A DNA stretch of 30,934 nucleotides from Priapulus caudatus (Eukaryota > Priapulida > Priapulimorpha > Priapulimorphida > Priapulidae). This document shows, in pieces, positions 17,969 to 28,279 of the stretch. Position numbers and translations under genes: made by a program. Location of the stretch: contig NW_014577537.1 in the NCBI RefSeq assembly GCF_000485595.1, positions 1-30,934 of the forward strand. Direction: 5' to 3'. Positions within the stretch are counted from its first letter, which is position 1; every line of letters begins with the position of its first letter. The notes beneath the pieces are model-generated. The model did no database searches. It was not told the DNA's origin and saw nothing but the letters and a program-made list of their open reading frames with translations.

Positions 17969-20900
17969 GTAGTATGACTGTGCGTGTATCATGATCTATA
18001 GACTATATTTAATATTACTAGTATTTTAGTATTATTATTAGCCACAAGTTCCCTTCTCGCTTCTACGTTGGCAAGAGGCATCCTCCGCCGTGTAACAGTC
18101 GGAGAGCCTGGTCGGTTTAGTCTATACTGTATTACTGTATAACAAATGAAATGGGCAGTTACAGACCGGTTAGTGTGTTACATCATGCACACAACCTGCT
18201 AGATACAATAATGTAACCCAAACCCAAGAGGATAGGAAACCTATCCTCTTGGGTTTGGGTTACATTATTGTATCTAACAACCTGCATGCCCACGTTAACG
18301 CATTTTTGTCCATACTAGTTTACTATAGCATGATTACTTAGCATTATAATTTTAAGCACTGACAGTGACACTTCCACAGAAAATGCGGCGTAGATGGAGT
18401 TGGTTCGTAGACAAATTGACTCGCCGGCAACCCAACCCATGTGTCGAGTTTATTTGTCTAGAGGTCGTCCAGCTCGGCTCGTGGGTCGAAATCACCCGCC
18501 TGGAAATTGGCCAGATTGACTCGCTGGCTAACTCGTGAGGTGTTTCGCTAGATACAATAATTTAACCCAACAAGAGTAGTAATGTAACCCCCCTACTCTT
18601 GTTGGGTTACATTATTGCATCTAGTGTTTCACATGCTCCAGCGTCGAAATGTTTGCATGTTAGTTAGTACATGTGAGTTAGTCGTCTCCAGGTGGGTGAT
18701 TTTTACCCACGAGTCGAGTTGGTGCGTGGGTCGATCGAATTGACTTGTGCGCGTGTGGGGCCCATGCTAAGACATTGCCCAACAGCCCATTCATATATCA
18801 GTACATCATGCTTTCATAACTGTCTTCTCAAGCCATCAAGTACAACATTTAATCCGTTGAGAGGTTATATCTTTTATATGCAGTGTGTATTGATTTTTGT
18901 CTAGTTATAGTTATTACTTGTGCTTAAACCGGGCTTACATCAGGCATATGCTAGGGTTCTGTGCTTGGCCTGCAACTATTCATAGTGTTTATCAATTATT
19001 AGCTCATCTGACATAGTCAGATGCAGCTTGTAGAATCGCATGATCGTCCGTGCGTCCGTTCGTGCGTCCGTCTGTCGGTGCGTCTGTCAACAGTTGGGCA
19101 CAAATCTTAACCGCTCGACGTACGGTCACGATATTCGGGACGTGGAGGGGTAATCCGAAAACTAAAAGGACTCAGAATGACAAATTTGGAGGTTAAGGGT
19201 CAAAGGTCAAGAGGTGTAAAAGAAGGGGGAACATTCCCTCCTTAACTTAAGGTATAGGGAGGAAATGCAGAATTGCGGCACAAATCTAAACGGCTCGACC
19301 TAGGCTTGTGATAGTAGGTGTATAGTAGCATCATGGTAGGAAAAGCCATCACTGTGCCGAAATTGGAGGTCACAGGTCAAAGGTCAATGGGGCACTGGGC
19401 AGATTTTAGACATTTTCTGAGGACATGGTGTGACGGAGCGATTGAAAAACTTTTTTGTTTCAGCTAGGTCACCCCTAGCATTTTTATGGCTTTATTGAAA
19501 GGACCATGAAATGTCCCTTCTGCTGACATGCGAAGAGTAAGTGTCGGATAACCTTTTGACCCTCAAGAGGAGGGTTAAACATGGATTTGTTGACTGTTAA
19601 CAAAGGAGTGAACTGCTTTTGCTATTAGAGCCATCTATCCATGCTATCATGCTTGATCATTGATGACATCACCTCGGCATATTCAGTCATCAGCCTCTGA
19701 TCATTGCTTCCACCATGTCTCACATTTGAATGAACTGATTCATATTTGGTTTCTATGTTTCAGTAATGCCTTACTGAAACTCACTCCCGTTATATTGATC
19801 AAAGCCTAATTCCCTGCTGCTTTTCACAGAGTTGATCTAACGATATAATCATCATTGAAGTCCATCTGTTATAGTCGCTTGGACTCGGAAGGGTTACCCC
19901 ATTACAAGGTTATGATGATGAATTAACATACTCTTTTGATGTAACCTATTCGTCACACATTTGAAATTGTGACCAACAAAGCACCATAACTGTTTGCCAT
20001 GCATGCAGGCGAATCTAGGTCAAATTCTCTAAAGATAGGGTGAAATGATAACAACTTTTATTACTACCAGTAGCGTTAGGATCTATTTATTTAAATATAT
20101 AATATTCCCAACTTGCTAACATCATCTCACAGTCACATGCACCTATATTTACATAGGTGCACTTGTGTGCCGCAGGTATATTCATATCTTCCTGTATTGC
20201 CTTGCAGTGAAGCAAAGGGCTTATAAGTTATAGCGTATTGCCAGGAATGTATAATAATAAACACAGAAAAACATGATATAAAATGTGTATATATAATGTG
20301 TTATATTATGTGTTCCTGATATTGCCTAAAGGTGTTGGCGATGATTCTTGCAGCTTTGTTTTGTCCGATCTGTACATGTGGCTTGTTCTTATACCTTATA
20401 CTTCTCGCGGTGTGGATTCTATGCAGTTGGGCCATACTGAATCTATAGTGCTTAATATTTCCCAGGGTCAGGGGTTCTTTCTTTAACGTCTAGGCACGTG
20501 ATAGCAACAGTATAGATGAATCGCAAGAAGTCCAACAGCCTGGCGGGCATCTGACAGATATCATCAGAAGTGTCATAATATAGACCTAGATGATATAATT
20601 TATATTATGGATGAGGTTGATATTAGATTTGCTTGTTACTTAATGATTACTCTAGCTATTAATAATCAAATGGGAAGTATTGCCAATAGGTTCACTTTTA
20701 AGCTGGGTTTACACTATGGAAAAGTCGACGAGTTGTTAGGTTTTTCAACGTTCTAATACTTCTATCAACCTTTCTATCAGATGTTCAAAGTTATTATATT
20801 ATCGACCACAAGTCGGCAAACGTTTCAATATTTTACCTGCAGTGTGTGTGGGGCGACGTGGATACGCATTTTTGCATGTATTACTTCGCGCCAGTGTGGC

Positions 20901-23900
20901 GTCGATAGCAAAAATGCGCTCTCCCCCTGGTTGGAGGGACACACTCCCTGATTGCTATTATCGGAGTGGCTGAGTGGAAAAAACTTGATCAACTCGCTAA
21001 CCAAAAGTTGAACGAGAAATTTTGAAAAAATGATGCAATTTGGTGCATTCTAAGCTATTTTGGTGCATTCTAAGCACTATTGTATGGAAGAACGGTGATT
21101 TTCGTCAGCGAGGCGGTGTTTTGAACAAATTTCTGTGTGGCGGCTGAGAATTTGAGCGAGGCGGCCCGCCTCGCTCGTGTCAATGTCAGGGAAACACTAG
21201 TACTTAGCAGAAAGGTCCACTCCAGTGAATGTAAATGATAAAACCACTGAGGACGGAAAACACTAGCAGTGACCACCCCCAGGGCGTGTATGCCCCCCAA
21301 GTCACCCTGTCAAATAGTGTAAAACAAAGAGGAAGATTTGGCTTTTTACGTTGTTAGATGTAATACTTGAGTTGCTAGTGATTTAAAATTACAGCTCACT
21401 GTGCTTGGCACACCAGCAGAGGAGGGTGGAGGAGCAAAGGTTTCATTCGTTGACAAAGGTGTGTTTGGAAACATAGAAGTTGCCATGATGGTCCACCCAT
21501 ATGCTTTCAATAGAACATTTCAGGTTTACCTTGGATTTCAAGAGGCATGTAAATTTGCTGTTGTTTTATGTGTGTGTGCACTGCATTGTGCATATAATAT
21601 TGAATCTCATGGTGCTAACTAGAGTTAATAGGCACAAGTACCTATGTATTCGCTTCAAATTGGGCATTTTACTATCCATTCCTTTACCAGTTTTATTTTT
21701 GGATCAGTAATCAGCCCAACACTGAAGCATACAAAGAGTCACTTGTTGCATCTGCATGTAATACTAACATCATTATACCTTCCTCTTTGTAGGTACATCA
21801 TAGCTGCACAGTCGTTTGGCTAGAATTTATTAACAAACACCGACATTTGTGGTATGTTAACACAAATAGTACATAATTCTCACTATTACTGTTTTGTTTG
21901 CCAGTTGACAGTGATGGGCACTCCAGCAGAGGAGGGTGGGGGAGGCAAAGTAATGCTGATAAATGCTGCTGCTTTTTCTGATGTTGATTTATCTATGATG
22001 GTACACCCGTTTGCTCGTAATGATGTCAATATTAGCTGGCTCGGGATTCAAAGGGTAAGGGTTATTCTTAACATGTTTACTTGTGCCTAAACAAACTAAC
22101 AAGTTGGATACAACCTAATAAGCTAACAAGCTAATAAGCTAACAAGCTAATAATAACAAATTGTCATTATTATAACCCCTGATACAATCAAACTAGCATA
22201 GATAGATTTCTTGTGTGCTGACATATATATATATTCTGTTAACATACCTTTTAACAGTACTTTTTTTATAAAGGTAATTCATGTTTCATGCTAATTATGA
22301 GATGAGAATTATCATTGTAATTACTAAAATTATTCACACTGATCAAGCTATCGTCATTGATGTTAATATAATCTTTGAGTGTCTCAATAATGGAATTAAT
22401 GACTATAATATTGATGGTAGTAGTGTTCCTATTGTGTTGCTTCGTATTGATATATTTCACATTTTAAAAGTTAATTTTCCTGTATGTATAGCATTGATGA
22501 TACTGATGCACGTAATTAGAAGTCTAACCCTGCATCGTTGTGTATGCAGCTGATCGTCACTTACACAGGAAAGGCAGCTCACGCAGCCGCATCACCATGG
22601 GATGGAATTAATGCGCTTGATGCTGCTGTGGCTTGCTACAATGGGCTTTCTATGCTCCGGCAGCAGATGAAGCCAAGCTGCAGGATTCATGGTAGGTGCA
22701 AAACCTCAATCGCCTCAAAATAGACTCGTGCATACTAGGGTTTTGAATATATATCATATTGGCTTATATATGGTTTGTTTGAAATGAACTAATTGTGTGT
22801 GCTAGCCATCTATCAAACAGTCTGTGACCTCTTTTCTTTCCCATGCCTTGTATTTTGATTGACGGGACATCTTTTTGGGAGGTCACTCCAAACTGCACTG
22901 GAATTATGCAAACTGAAACTTGTATCTGACAGACTGTATAATCAAATTTATTGTTCTTTACATGTTCATTGTGTAATTTTACTGATTGTACAAAAACAGT
23001 TACAAGAAAATTACTCAAACACAAAGTTGTCATGGAATGCCATTAAAATTCCTGCATTTGTCCTACATTGCCCATGCCCTTCTGCATGTCTGCTTTTCAT
23101 TTTGGTCTGTCAAAAACAATTTTAGTGCAATGTAGTTACCATGATAGTTCTTGACGCATGTAAAGGTTTATTTAAGTTCTGTACATTTACAGCTGTCATC
23201 ACAAAAGGAGGAGTGCGGCCAAATATCATCCCTGCAGAAGCAGAGGTACAGATATACGTGCGTGCCACAGAACAAGAAGAATTGAAACTTCTTTTGGAGA
23301 GAGTCAGTCACTGCATAGTGGGAGCAGGCAAAATGACAGGTTTGTACTGTGTAATATTAAACTTGTTCTTTTTATTATGACGTAAACGTATTATGATGAT
23401 ACTGATGCACTGATAATGATGACTGGATGATAAATTTGTCCATTTATTATGACGTTTTATGATCGAAAAAATTTCCATCGTCAGTTTAACAGGTAATATA
23501 TAGTTTTAGCTTCCCGCATTTGTTGCCACTAAATTAATTATTATACCAAATTGAATAACCCTGTATACTACATTAATGGTATTAATACAGCATTTATACA
23601 ACAGGTTGCGATACTGAGTTTCAGTATGCTCCAAACCCTTATGCAGCAGTTAAGCACAATCACACAATGGGTCTGCTTTACGAAAAGTATGCGCGTGAAC
23701 AAGGTTAGTAATACTTTTAATTAACACTCGTAGGGGCAGGGGTCGAAATTAAACTACGACCACTTTTTCAGGACAAGCAGGTCTTCTGCCAGAAAAAGGC
23801 AAATGTTCTTTTCCAGTGGAATGGTTAGAAACGAAAATATTTTCTAGCACCTTTCGAGCTTCAGATCGCCACTTTCTCTTATTACTCGTTAGCTTATTAG

Positions 23901-25967
23901 CTCATCTGACATAGTCAGATGCAGCTTGTAGAATCGCATGATCGTCCGTCCGTCCGTCCGTCAACAGTTGGGCACAAATCTTAACCGCTCGACGTACGGT
24001 CACGATATTCGGCACATGGGGGGGAAAGCCAAAAACAAGTGGAAAGGCCAAACCGGGGGGTCAAAGGTCAAAGGTCAAGAGGTGTAAAAGAAGGGGGAAC
24101 ATTCACTCCTTAACTTAAGGTATAGGGAGGAAATGCAGAATTGCGGCACAAATCTAAACGGCTCGACCTAGGCTTGTGATAGTCGGTGTATAGCATCATG
24201 GTAGGAAAAGCCATCACTGTGCCGAAATTGGAGGTCACAGGTCAAAGGTCAATGGGCACAGGGCAGATTTTAGACATTTTCTGAGGACATGGTCTGACGG
24301 AGCAATTGAAAAACTTTTTTGTTTCAGCGGTGACCTACCATTTTTATGGCTTTATTGAAAGGACCATGAAATGTGCTTTCCACTGACGTGCGAAGAGTAA
24401 GTGTCTGATAACCTTTTGACCCTCAAGAGGAGGGATTTAAACATGGATTTGTTAACTGTTACTGTGTTAGAAAGAATTTGACTGCTGGGTTTGCTAGTAG
24501 AATCTATACATGCCTGGATGTATGAGGCTACAATGTCACAGTGAAATTTCAAAAGCTAAATTTGCTTGAAGAAGGTTTATGCTCCTTAAATCGTATAATT
24601 TCTATGGCATTCTGTACTGTCAGTGTGTTAATATGCCACTGCCAGTGGCCACTGCCAGTGCATGTGGTGGTGATAGTATGGTGTAGTTTTTGCCTGCGTT
24701 AATTAGGTACAGGTGGCAGCTCTCTATTGCAGCCTGTAGGAGGGTTAAACATTGATTTGTTTCTCAACTGCATTGGCGAGTACCTGTGGTTGTGGAACGC
24801 TCCCATTTTACAGTGAAATTCCACACATAACTCTTACTTGAACAATGCTTACTTAGGAGATAATGAGATGAGTTATATATGAGATTCTGTAGTGTACATT
24901 ATGAATAGCTGGAATAGTCACTAGCACTCAAATAATTACCCAGGAGTGAGGCTGTGGATTTCCCAGACTTAATTTTCTTATCAAATTTTGGCACCAATAT
25001 AGACGCAAATGTGTACGTTCTTGAGCTTATTCGGTCCACTAATCACTGGCCTACCTTGTTTTGTTTTTGTTTTAATAGGGTTAGGGTCACAATGCACCAT
25101 AAAACATTAGTTTCAGGCACGCGATTTGTATCAACCAATGGGATTTGGGAGTTATACAGAATGCAGAAGGTTGCTGAAATGATGTGTACGCAACTGCGTA
25201 TCTGCATATCTGCGCCTAACAAAGGTGTCACTACGCACAACTTAAATGTTACGTTTATAACCGTAGCAACAGACCTCAGATGAGCCCAGACGCTCTGCGG
25301 CTCTTATTACCAAATGCCGTGAATGTATTTACTGGCTGTATTTGATTGCGGTTTCTTGCTGATTTCATTATTGCTAGGTATTGAGTTTCCAATTGCCCCA
25401 AATCCTCTGCCGGGAGGCTCCACTGATATGGGAAACGTGTCACATGTGGTGCCATCTATCCACCCAACGTTCTACATTGGCACTAACTCCCAAATTCATA
25501 CTAAGGTAATATACGATAAGTTATACTTAGTATAAAATGGTGACATATTGTACAAGTAGAGAAATAAATTGAGAAGTGATCATGTGACAGCAGTTAATGA
25601 TATCAAGTGTCCATCTATCAAGAGTAATGACTGTCAAAGTAACAGTAGTATGGAAACGTTTATAAAAATGCCAATTATGCATTAACAAAGCTGCCTTTAA
25701 CATTTATGCACGTACGTTTATGACATTTGATCCAGCCTTTGTAATAGTCTACAACCATCATATAAATGTGGTGGACTGAAGCGTTTGTTTGCTGGATGTA
25801 TTGTTGATTATACTGTAATGTGTTTTTAGGTGTTCAGAGAGCAGGCAGGTACAGATGAGGCACAGCAGTACACCTTAGTAGCAGCCAAGTCAATGGCTTT
25901 CACTACACTGGAAGTTCTGAGTGACCCCGCACTGTTGTCGCAGATCAAAAAAGAATTTGAGAAATAA
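17603..25967 (+). CDS. PM20D2: PM20D2-like peptidase M20 family dipeptidase, complete gene
   Basis: PM20D2 is a cytosolic zinc peptidase of the M20 (aminoacylase/carboxypeptidase) family. The mammalian enzyme hydrolyses dipeptides with a basic C-terminal residue, such as beta-alanyl-lysine, and acts in metabolite repair beside carnosine synthesis. Exons 17603-17968, 21905-22054, 22550-22691, 23193-23339, 23605-23703, 25378-25505 and 25830-25967 join in frame to 389 residues (human about 436). Visible: NNPELGFEE (residues 30-38), [16 protein letters not shown] (82-97, metal ligands), GTPAEEGGG (catalytic Glu 131/132), MMVHP (His 156), GKAAHA in the dimerisation domain, [19 protein letters not shown] and SIHPTFYIG (His 330). 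No signal peptide or membrane segment. Odd: a second, diverged copy of exon 2 at 21395. Introns 1 and 5 carry mobile elements. Confidence 0.95.
18200..18276. mobile_element. 77-bp perfect palindromic MITE with 9-bp target duplication
   Basis: 37-nt arms beginning TAGATACAATAATGTAACCC with an AAA loop. Flanked by exact direct repeats ACAACCTGC (18191-18199 and 18277-18285). Nine-base duplications are typical of Mutator-like transposases. Confidence 0.92.
18549..18623. mobile_element. 75-bp palindromic MITE, same family
   Basis: 31-nt arms beginning TAGATACAATAATTTAACCC with two mismatches and a 13-nt centre. Flanked by GTGTTTCGC and GTGTTTCAC, a 9-bp duplication with one difference. Confidence 0.9.
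18999..19592 (-). mobile_element. Dispersed repeat family R1, copy 2 (in PM20D2 intron 1)
   Basis: Inverted relative to copy 1. Begins TTAGCTCATCTGACATAGTC. Carries GGGTCA-A-AGGTCA (19197-19209) and three AGGTCA words with one-base spacers (19367-19386). Ends at the CCCTC..GAGGG hairpin and AAACATGGATTTGTTGACTG. Confidence 0.88.
21395..21544 (+). CDS. PM20D2: PM20D2 exon 2a, extra copy of the catalytic exon (alternative exon or decaying duplicate)
   Basis: Acceptor AAAATTACAG, then 50 codons starting [16 protein letters not shown] and containing MMVHP. It aligns without gaps to exon 2b, with 25 of 50 residues identical. The two catalytic Glu and the metal-ligand His are kept. Entry is in phase 0, as for 2b. 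At the position matching the 2b donor there is GC, not GT (GAG|GCATGT). An in-frame GT donor, CAG|GTTTAC, lies 21 bp earlier (exon end 21523, 43 codons). A further one, GCAT|GTAAAT, would shift the frame. It may be a mutually exclusive exon, a minor isoform or a dying duplicate. Confidence 0.75.
21905..22054 (+). CDS. PM20D2: PM20D2 exon 2b (catalytic exon)
   Basis: 50 codons, [16 protein letters not shown].. to ..SWLGIQR, between TTGCCAG and a strong GTAAGG donor, phase 0 on both sides. It supplies the catalytic Glu, a metal-binding Glu and the HP motif. With this exon the spliced frame is continuous to the stop. Confidence 0.93.
22055..22549 (+). other. PM20D2 intron 2
   Basis: AT-rich; has a short tandem repeat of AACAAGCTAATAAGCT (about 22097-22155). 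Nothing else recognised. Confidence 0.8.
22550..22691 (+). CDS. PM20D2: PM20D2 exon 3
   Basis: Acceptor TGTATGCAG, donor G|GTAGGT, ends in phase 1. Encodes [19 protein letters not shown] and [19 protein letters not shown], the start of the dimerisation domain, closely matching family sequence. Confidence 0.94.
22692..23192 (+). other. PM20D2 intron 3
   Basis: 500 bp of AT-rich sequence, no element recognised. Confidence 0.7.
23193..23339 (+). CDS. PM20D2: PM20D2 exon 4
   Basis: Acceptor ACATTTACAG, phase 1 in and out. Encodes [20 protein letters not shown] and the rest of the dimerisation domain. Donor is G|GTTTGT, somewhat weak. Confidence 0.93.
23605..23703 (+). CDS. PM20D2: PM20D2 exon 5
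   Basis: Acceptor ACAACAG, phase 1 in and out, donor G|GTTAGT. Encodes [18 protein letters not shown] and [11 protein letters not shown], the return to the catalytic domain. Confidence 0.92.
23897..24454 (-). mobile_element. Dispersed repeat family R1, copy 3 (in PM20D2 intron 5)
   Basis: Same orientation as copy 2 and closest to it: both share AAATGCAGAATTGCGGCACA, which differs in copy 1. Carries triple DR1-like arrays GGGTCA-A-AGGTCA-A-AGGTCA (24058-24077) and AGGTCA-C-AGGTCA-A-AGGTCA (24232-24251). Confidence 0.88.
24728..24775 (-). mobile_element. R1 terminal fragment
   Basis: AGGAGGGTTAAACATTGATT matches the end of the R1 copies. Only this end is present. Confidence 0.6.
25070..25310 (-). 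mobile_element. Dispersed repeat family R2, copy B
   Basis: Inverted copy of 6999-7244, starting TTTAATAGGGTTAGGGTCAC and ending CGGCTCTTATTAC. Shorter by one telomere-like hexamer at its end. Both copies keep a 62-63 residue ORF, but the differences between them are mostly amino-acid changing, so the ORF is not evidently under selection. Confidence 0.85.
25378..25505 (+). CDS. PM20D2: PM20D2 exon 6
   Basis: Acceptor TTGCTAG, enters in phase 1, leaves in phase 0 at AAG|GTAATA. Encodes [20 protein letters not shown], which holds the family's C-terminal metal-ligand His. Confidence 0.94.
25506..25829 (+). other. PM20D2 intron 6
   Basis: 324 bp, AT-rich, nothing recognised. Confidence 0.75.
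25830..25967 (+). CDS. PM20D2: PM20D2 exon 7 (terminal coding exon)
   Basis: Acceptor TTTTTAG, 45 codons, [20 protein letters not shown].., then TAA. The AK-MAxTALxV helix near the end is typical of PM20D2 C-termini. Confidence 0.93.
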   Translation: MFREQAGTDEAQQYTLVAAKSMAFTTLEVLSDPALLSQIKKEFEK

Positions 25968-26141
25968 ACACCAAGAAGGTCACACCCATACATCTCAGTA
26001 AAGTTGCCTAAACTATTCAACCTGATATAACATGTATAAGACATACAAAAGGTATAATTTTGATAACTGATACATGAAATTGCAACGTTTGTGAAACTAG
26101 GGGGTTAGAGTTATATTGAATATAAAATTCTTTCTCTATCA

Positions 26142-26147
26142 ATTAAA
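26142..26147 (+). terminator. Candidate polyadenylation signal for PM20D2
   Basis: ATTAAA 175 bp after the stop. A canonical AATAAA is at 26434-26439. Either could be used. The 3' flank 25968-26600 shows no other feature. Confidence 0.35.
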
Positions 26148-26601
26148 ATTCCCTAATTAACCTGCTTTATTAACATATGTAGAGTGAAGTTATCATTTGT
26201 CATCAACAGTTCCACACAAACACTGTTGAAATACTCCTTTATAACACAATCTGTCCGCATGCATGCCATCGTGCGTAAATACAGAAAATACGAGTTTCGT
26301 ATTAGATCCACGTCTAACTCTTGTACATGTGTGCACTGTAGCATGCATGCAGTGACAGTTTTGCTGAGGAGTGTTTGAGTAGTGTTTACGTGGATATTGA
26401 GTGCCGGTACATAAATGATAAACAGGTAGGCCTAATAAATTAACTGATAAAATTCGTGTGTATTCGCTATCACTTTGCTGTGGGAACAGCTCAAGTGCTG
26501 GTGTATTGGAATGAATTGAGAAAATGTTTCACTGTCCAAGTGGAATGTTGCTTATTTAGTTATGAGTTATGACTGTGGTATAATGACTCAGTGTTGCTGA
26601 G

Positions 26602-26922
26602 AGGGTCTATGTCCCCCGGGGTACTGCCGGAACGTACCCTGGGTACGGTCCGGTATACCGGAACGTACCCTGGCACTATCTAATATGCCGGAACGTACCC
26701 TGGCACTATCTAATATGCTGGACCGTACCTCGCCTACTCCACTAACGAGTATAGGGAGTCGCCTACGCCTACTCCCTAACCCTAACCCTAATCCTAACCC
26801 TAACCATATCAAATAGTGACCAGGGTACGTTCCGGTATACCGAACAGTACCCAGGGTACGTTCCGGTATACCGGACCGTACCCAGGGTACGTTCCGGCAG
26901 TACCCTGGGGGACATAGACCCT
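26602..26922. mobile_element. 321-bp foldback element with internal telomere-like tract
   Basis: Ends AGGGTCTATGTCCCCC and its complement. Both arms carry GTACTGCCGGAACGTACCCT and GGTATACCGG. Inside are two copies of a 30-bp unit with GGCACTATCTAATATGC, then four or five CCCTAA repeats (about 26776-26806). A TGAG motif occurs on both flanks, a weak candidate for a 4-bp duplication. It lies about 635 bp downstream of the PM20D2 stop. Confidence 0.88.
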
Positions 26923-28279
26923 ATGAGCCTCAGTGTTAGGTGCTAACACTACTATTCAAACTTGAAGAAACAACAAAAAACTAAAATTTGCAAAGGAATT
27001 TGCTGTCATGAGTGTTCAGAACTGTGTCACATTTAGGAACTGTTTGAAATATCACTGAATTGAAATTGGCTTGGCTTTTGCGGGTGCATCCAGAGCAGGT
27101 AAGCAGCTCAACGGTGCCAAATTTGTTGAGAGTATAACACGACAGCCAGAAAATGTGGTTTGATGTGAGCTTCGTAAGCCAAAGATTTTACTATGTGCGA
27201 AGAATTTTTGTGTGATAAAATAAATTTAGATCTTGATATTATTTCTATTGCTACTTTCTGGTGTTCATTTGACTGTATTTTGCATTTTGCATGCAATGCT
27301 TTCATGTAATACTTTGCTAGCTCAAAATATTTTTAAACGTATGAAGTAAAATTCTTTGTCATTTCAAAATACAAAATGCTTACTAAAGGTACAGCTAGAT
27401 GACCCCGTTTATCATTATTTACAAATATTCCATCTGAATACATTCCAAAATCATCTGCTAGCTACATTTTAGGACTCGTTTGCTTTACGAACATATTAGA
27501 TTACGTTGCGCACAGGATTTACTTAGGATTTAATTAGGACAACCAGACTTTCAAGTGATAGCACTAGCAATTAAGCGTATAGACGAACGTGGGTTTCTTG
27601 AAGACGTGGGAGGGAGAGGGGAAGCTAGAACTCAGCACATTAAAAAATACAGGCAGTGGTCCTTACTAAGGCAGATCTGAGATTAAAACTGTAATATAGG
27701 AATAATGAAAGTGTCAATGACACTGTAGCTCACCACAAAAAGGGCACAAATGAGTGAATGGGGACGATGACCCAATGGCAATAGTTCATCTTGACGATGT
27801 CAAGGTGAGCTAAAAATGCAGAACTGTTGGTATGCATTTATCTGCTTGTAAAATTCGTGGTATAAATAGTCGCTTAATTACATACACGTACAAGTAGTAC
27901 GATTTATACGAGATTTAACCACAAATCTGGTTGTACATAACAACTATGTATAATTTAATGTAATAATAGTAACAGTTACAAAATGAAAATACCATCCATT
28001 CACAAATGCGATAGGGATTCTCATGCCATATTCAGAACCTTAGTAAACGTGCCAATAACTATACTCATACAGCATACACGATAACACAGTAATTTGGCAG
28101 TAAGAGAAGTTAAGGCTTGCAACTGGTTAATATTATTAGATTACTTTAAAACAGGGCTCAACAAACAAGTAATACTCAAGCAGAAGATTTTCATGCAAGG
28201 ATTAAGCAAACATGACAACTGCAATTAAACAACATTTAAACCTTTAAATTTAATTTTCCATCTAGAAGAATACTATGTA
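26923..28279. other. Intergenic stretch between PM20D2 and DGAT1
   Basis: AT-rich, no exon recognised on either strand; the short ORF at 27108-27305 (-) has no family similarity. Confidence 0.5.

Larger units (their letters stand above)
17969..21394 (+). other. PM20D2 intron 1
   Basis: 3.4 kb holding two small palindromic MITEs (18200 and 18549) and R1 copy 2 (18999-19592). About 20720-21300 has the inverted motif GCATTTTTGC/GCAAAAATGC and a small direct duplication GGTGCATTCTAAGC (about 21043-21077). No nested gene recognised. Confidence 0.8.
23704..25377 (+). other. PM20D2 intron 5
   Basis: Contains R1 copy 3 (23897-24454), a terminal R1 fragment (about 24728-24775), the short repeat CCACTGCCAGTGG (about 24633-24658) and R2 copy B (25070-25310). 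R2 copy B ends only 67 bp before the exon 6 acceptor. Confidence 0.8.
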
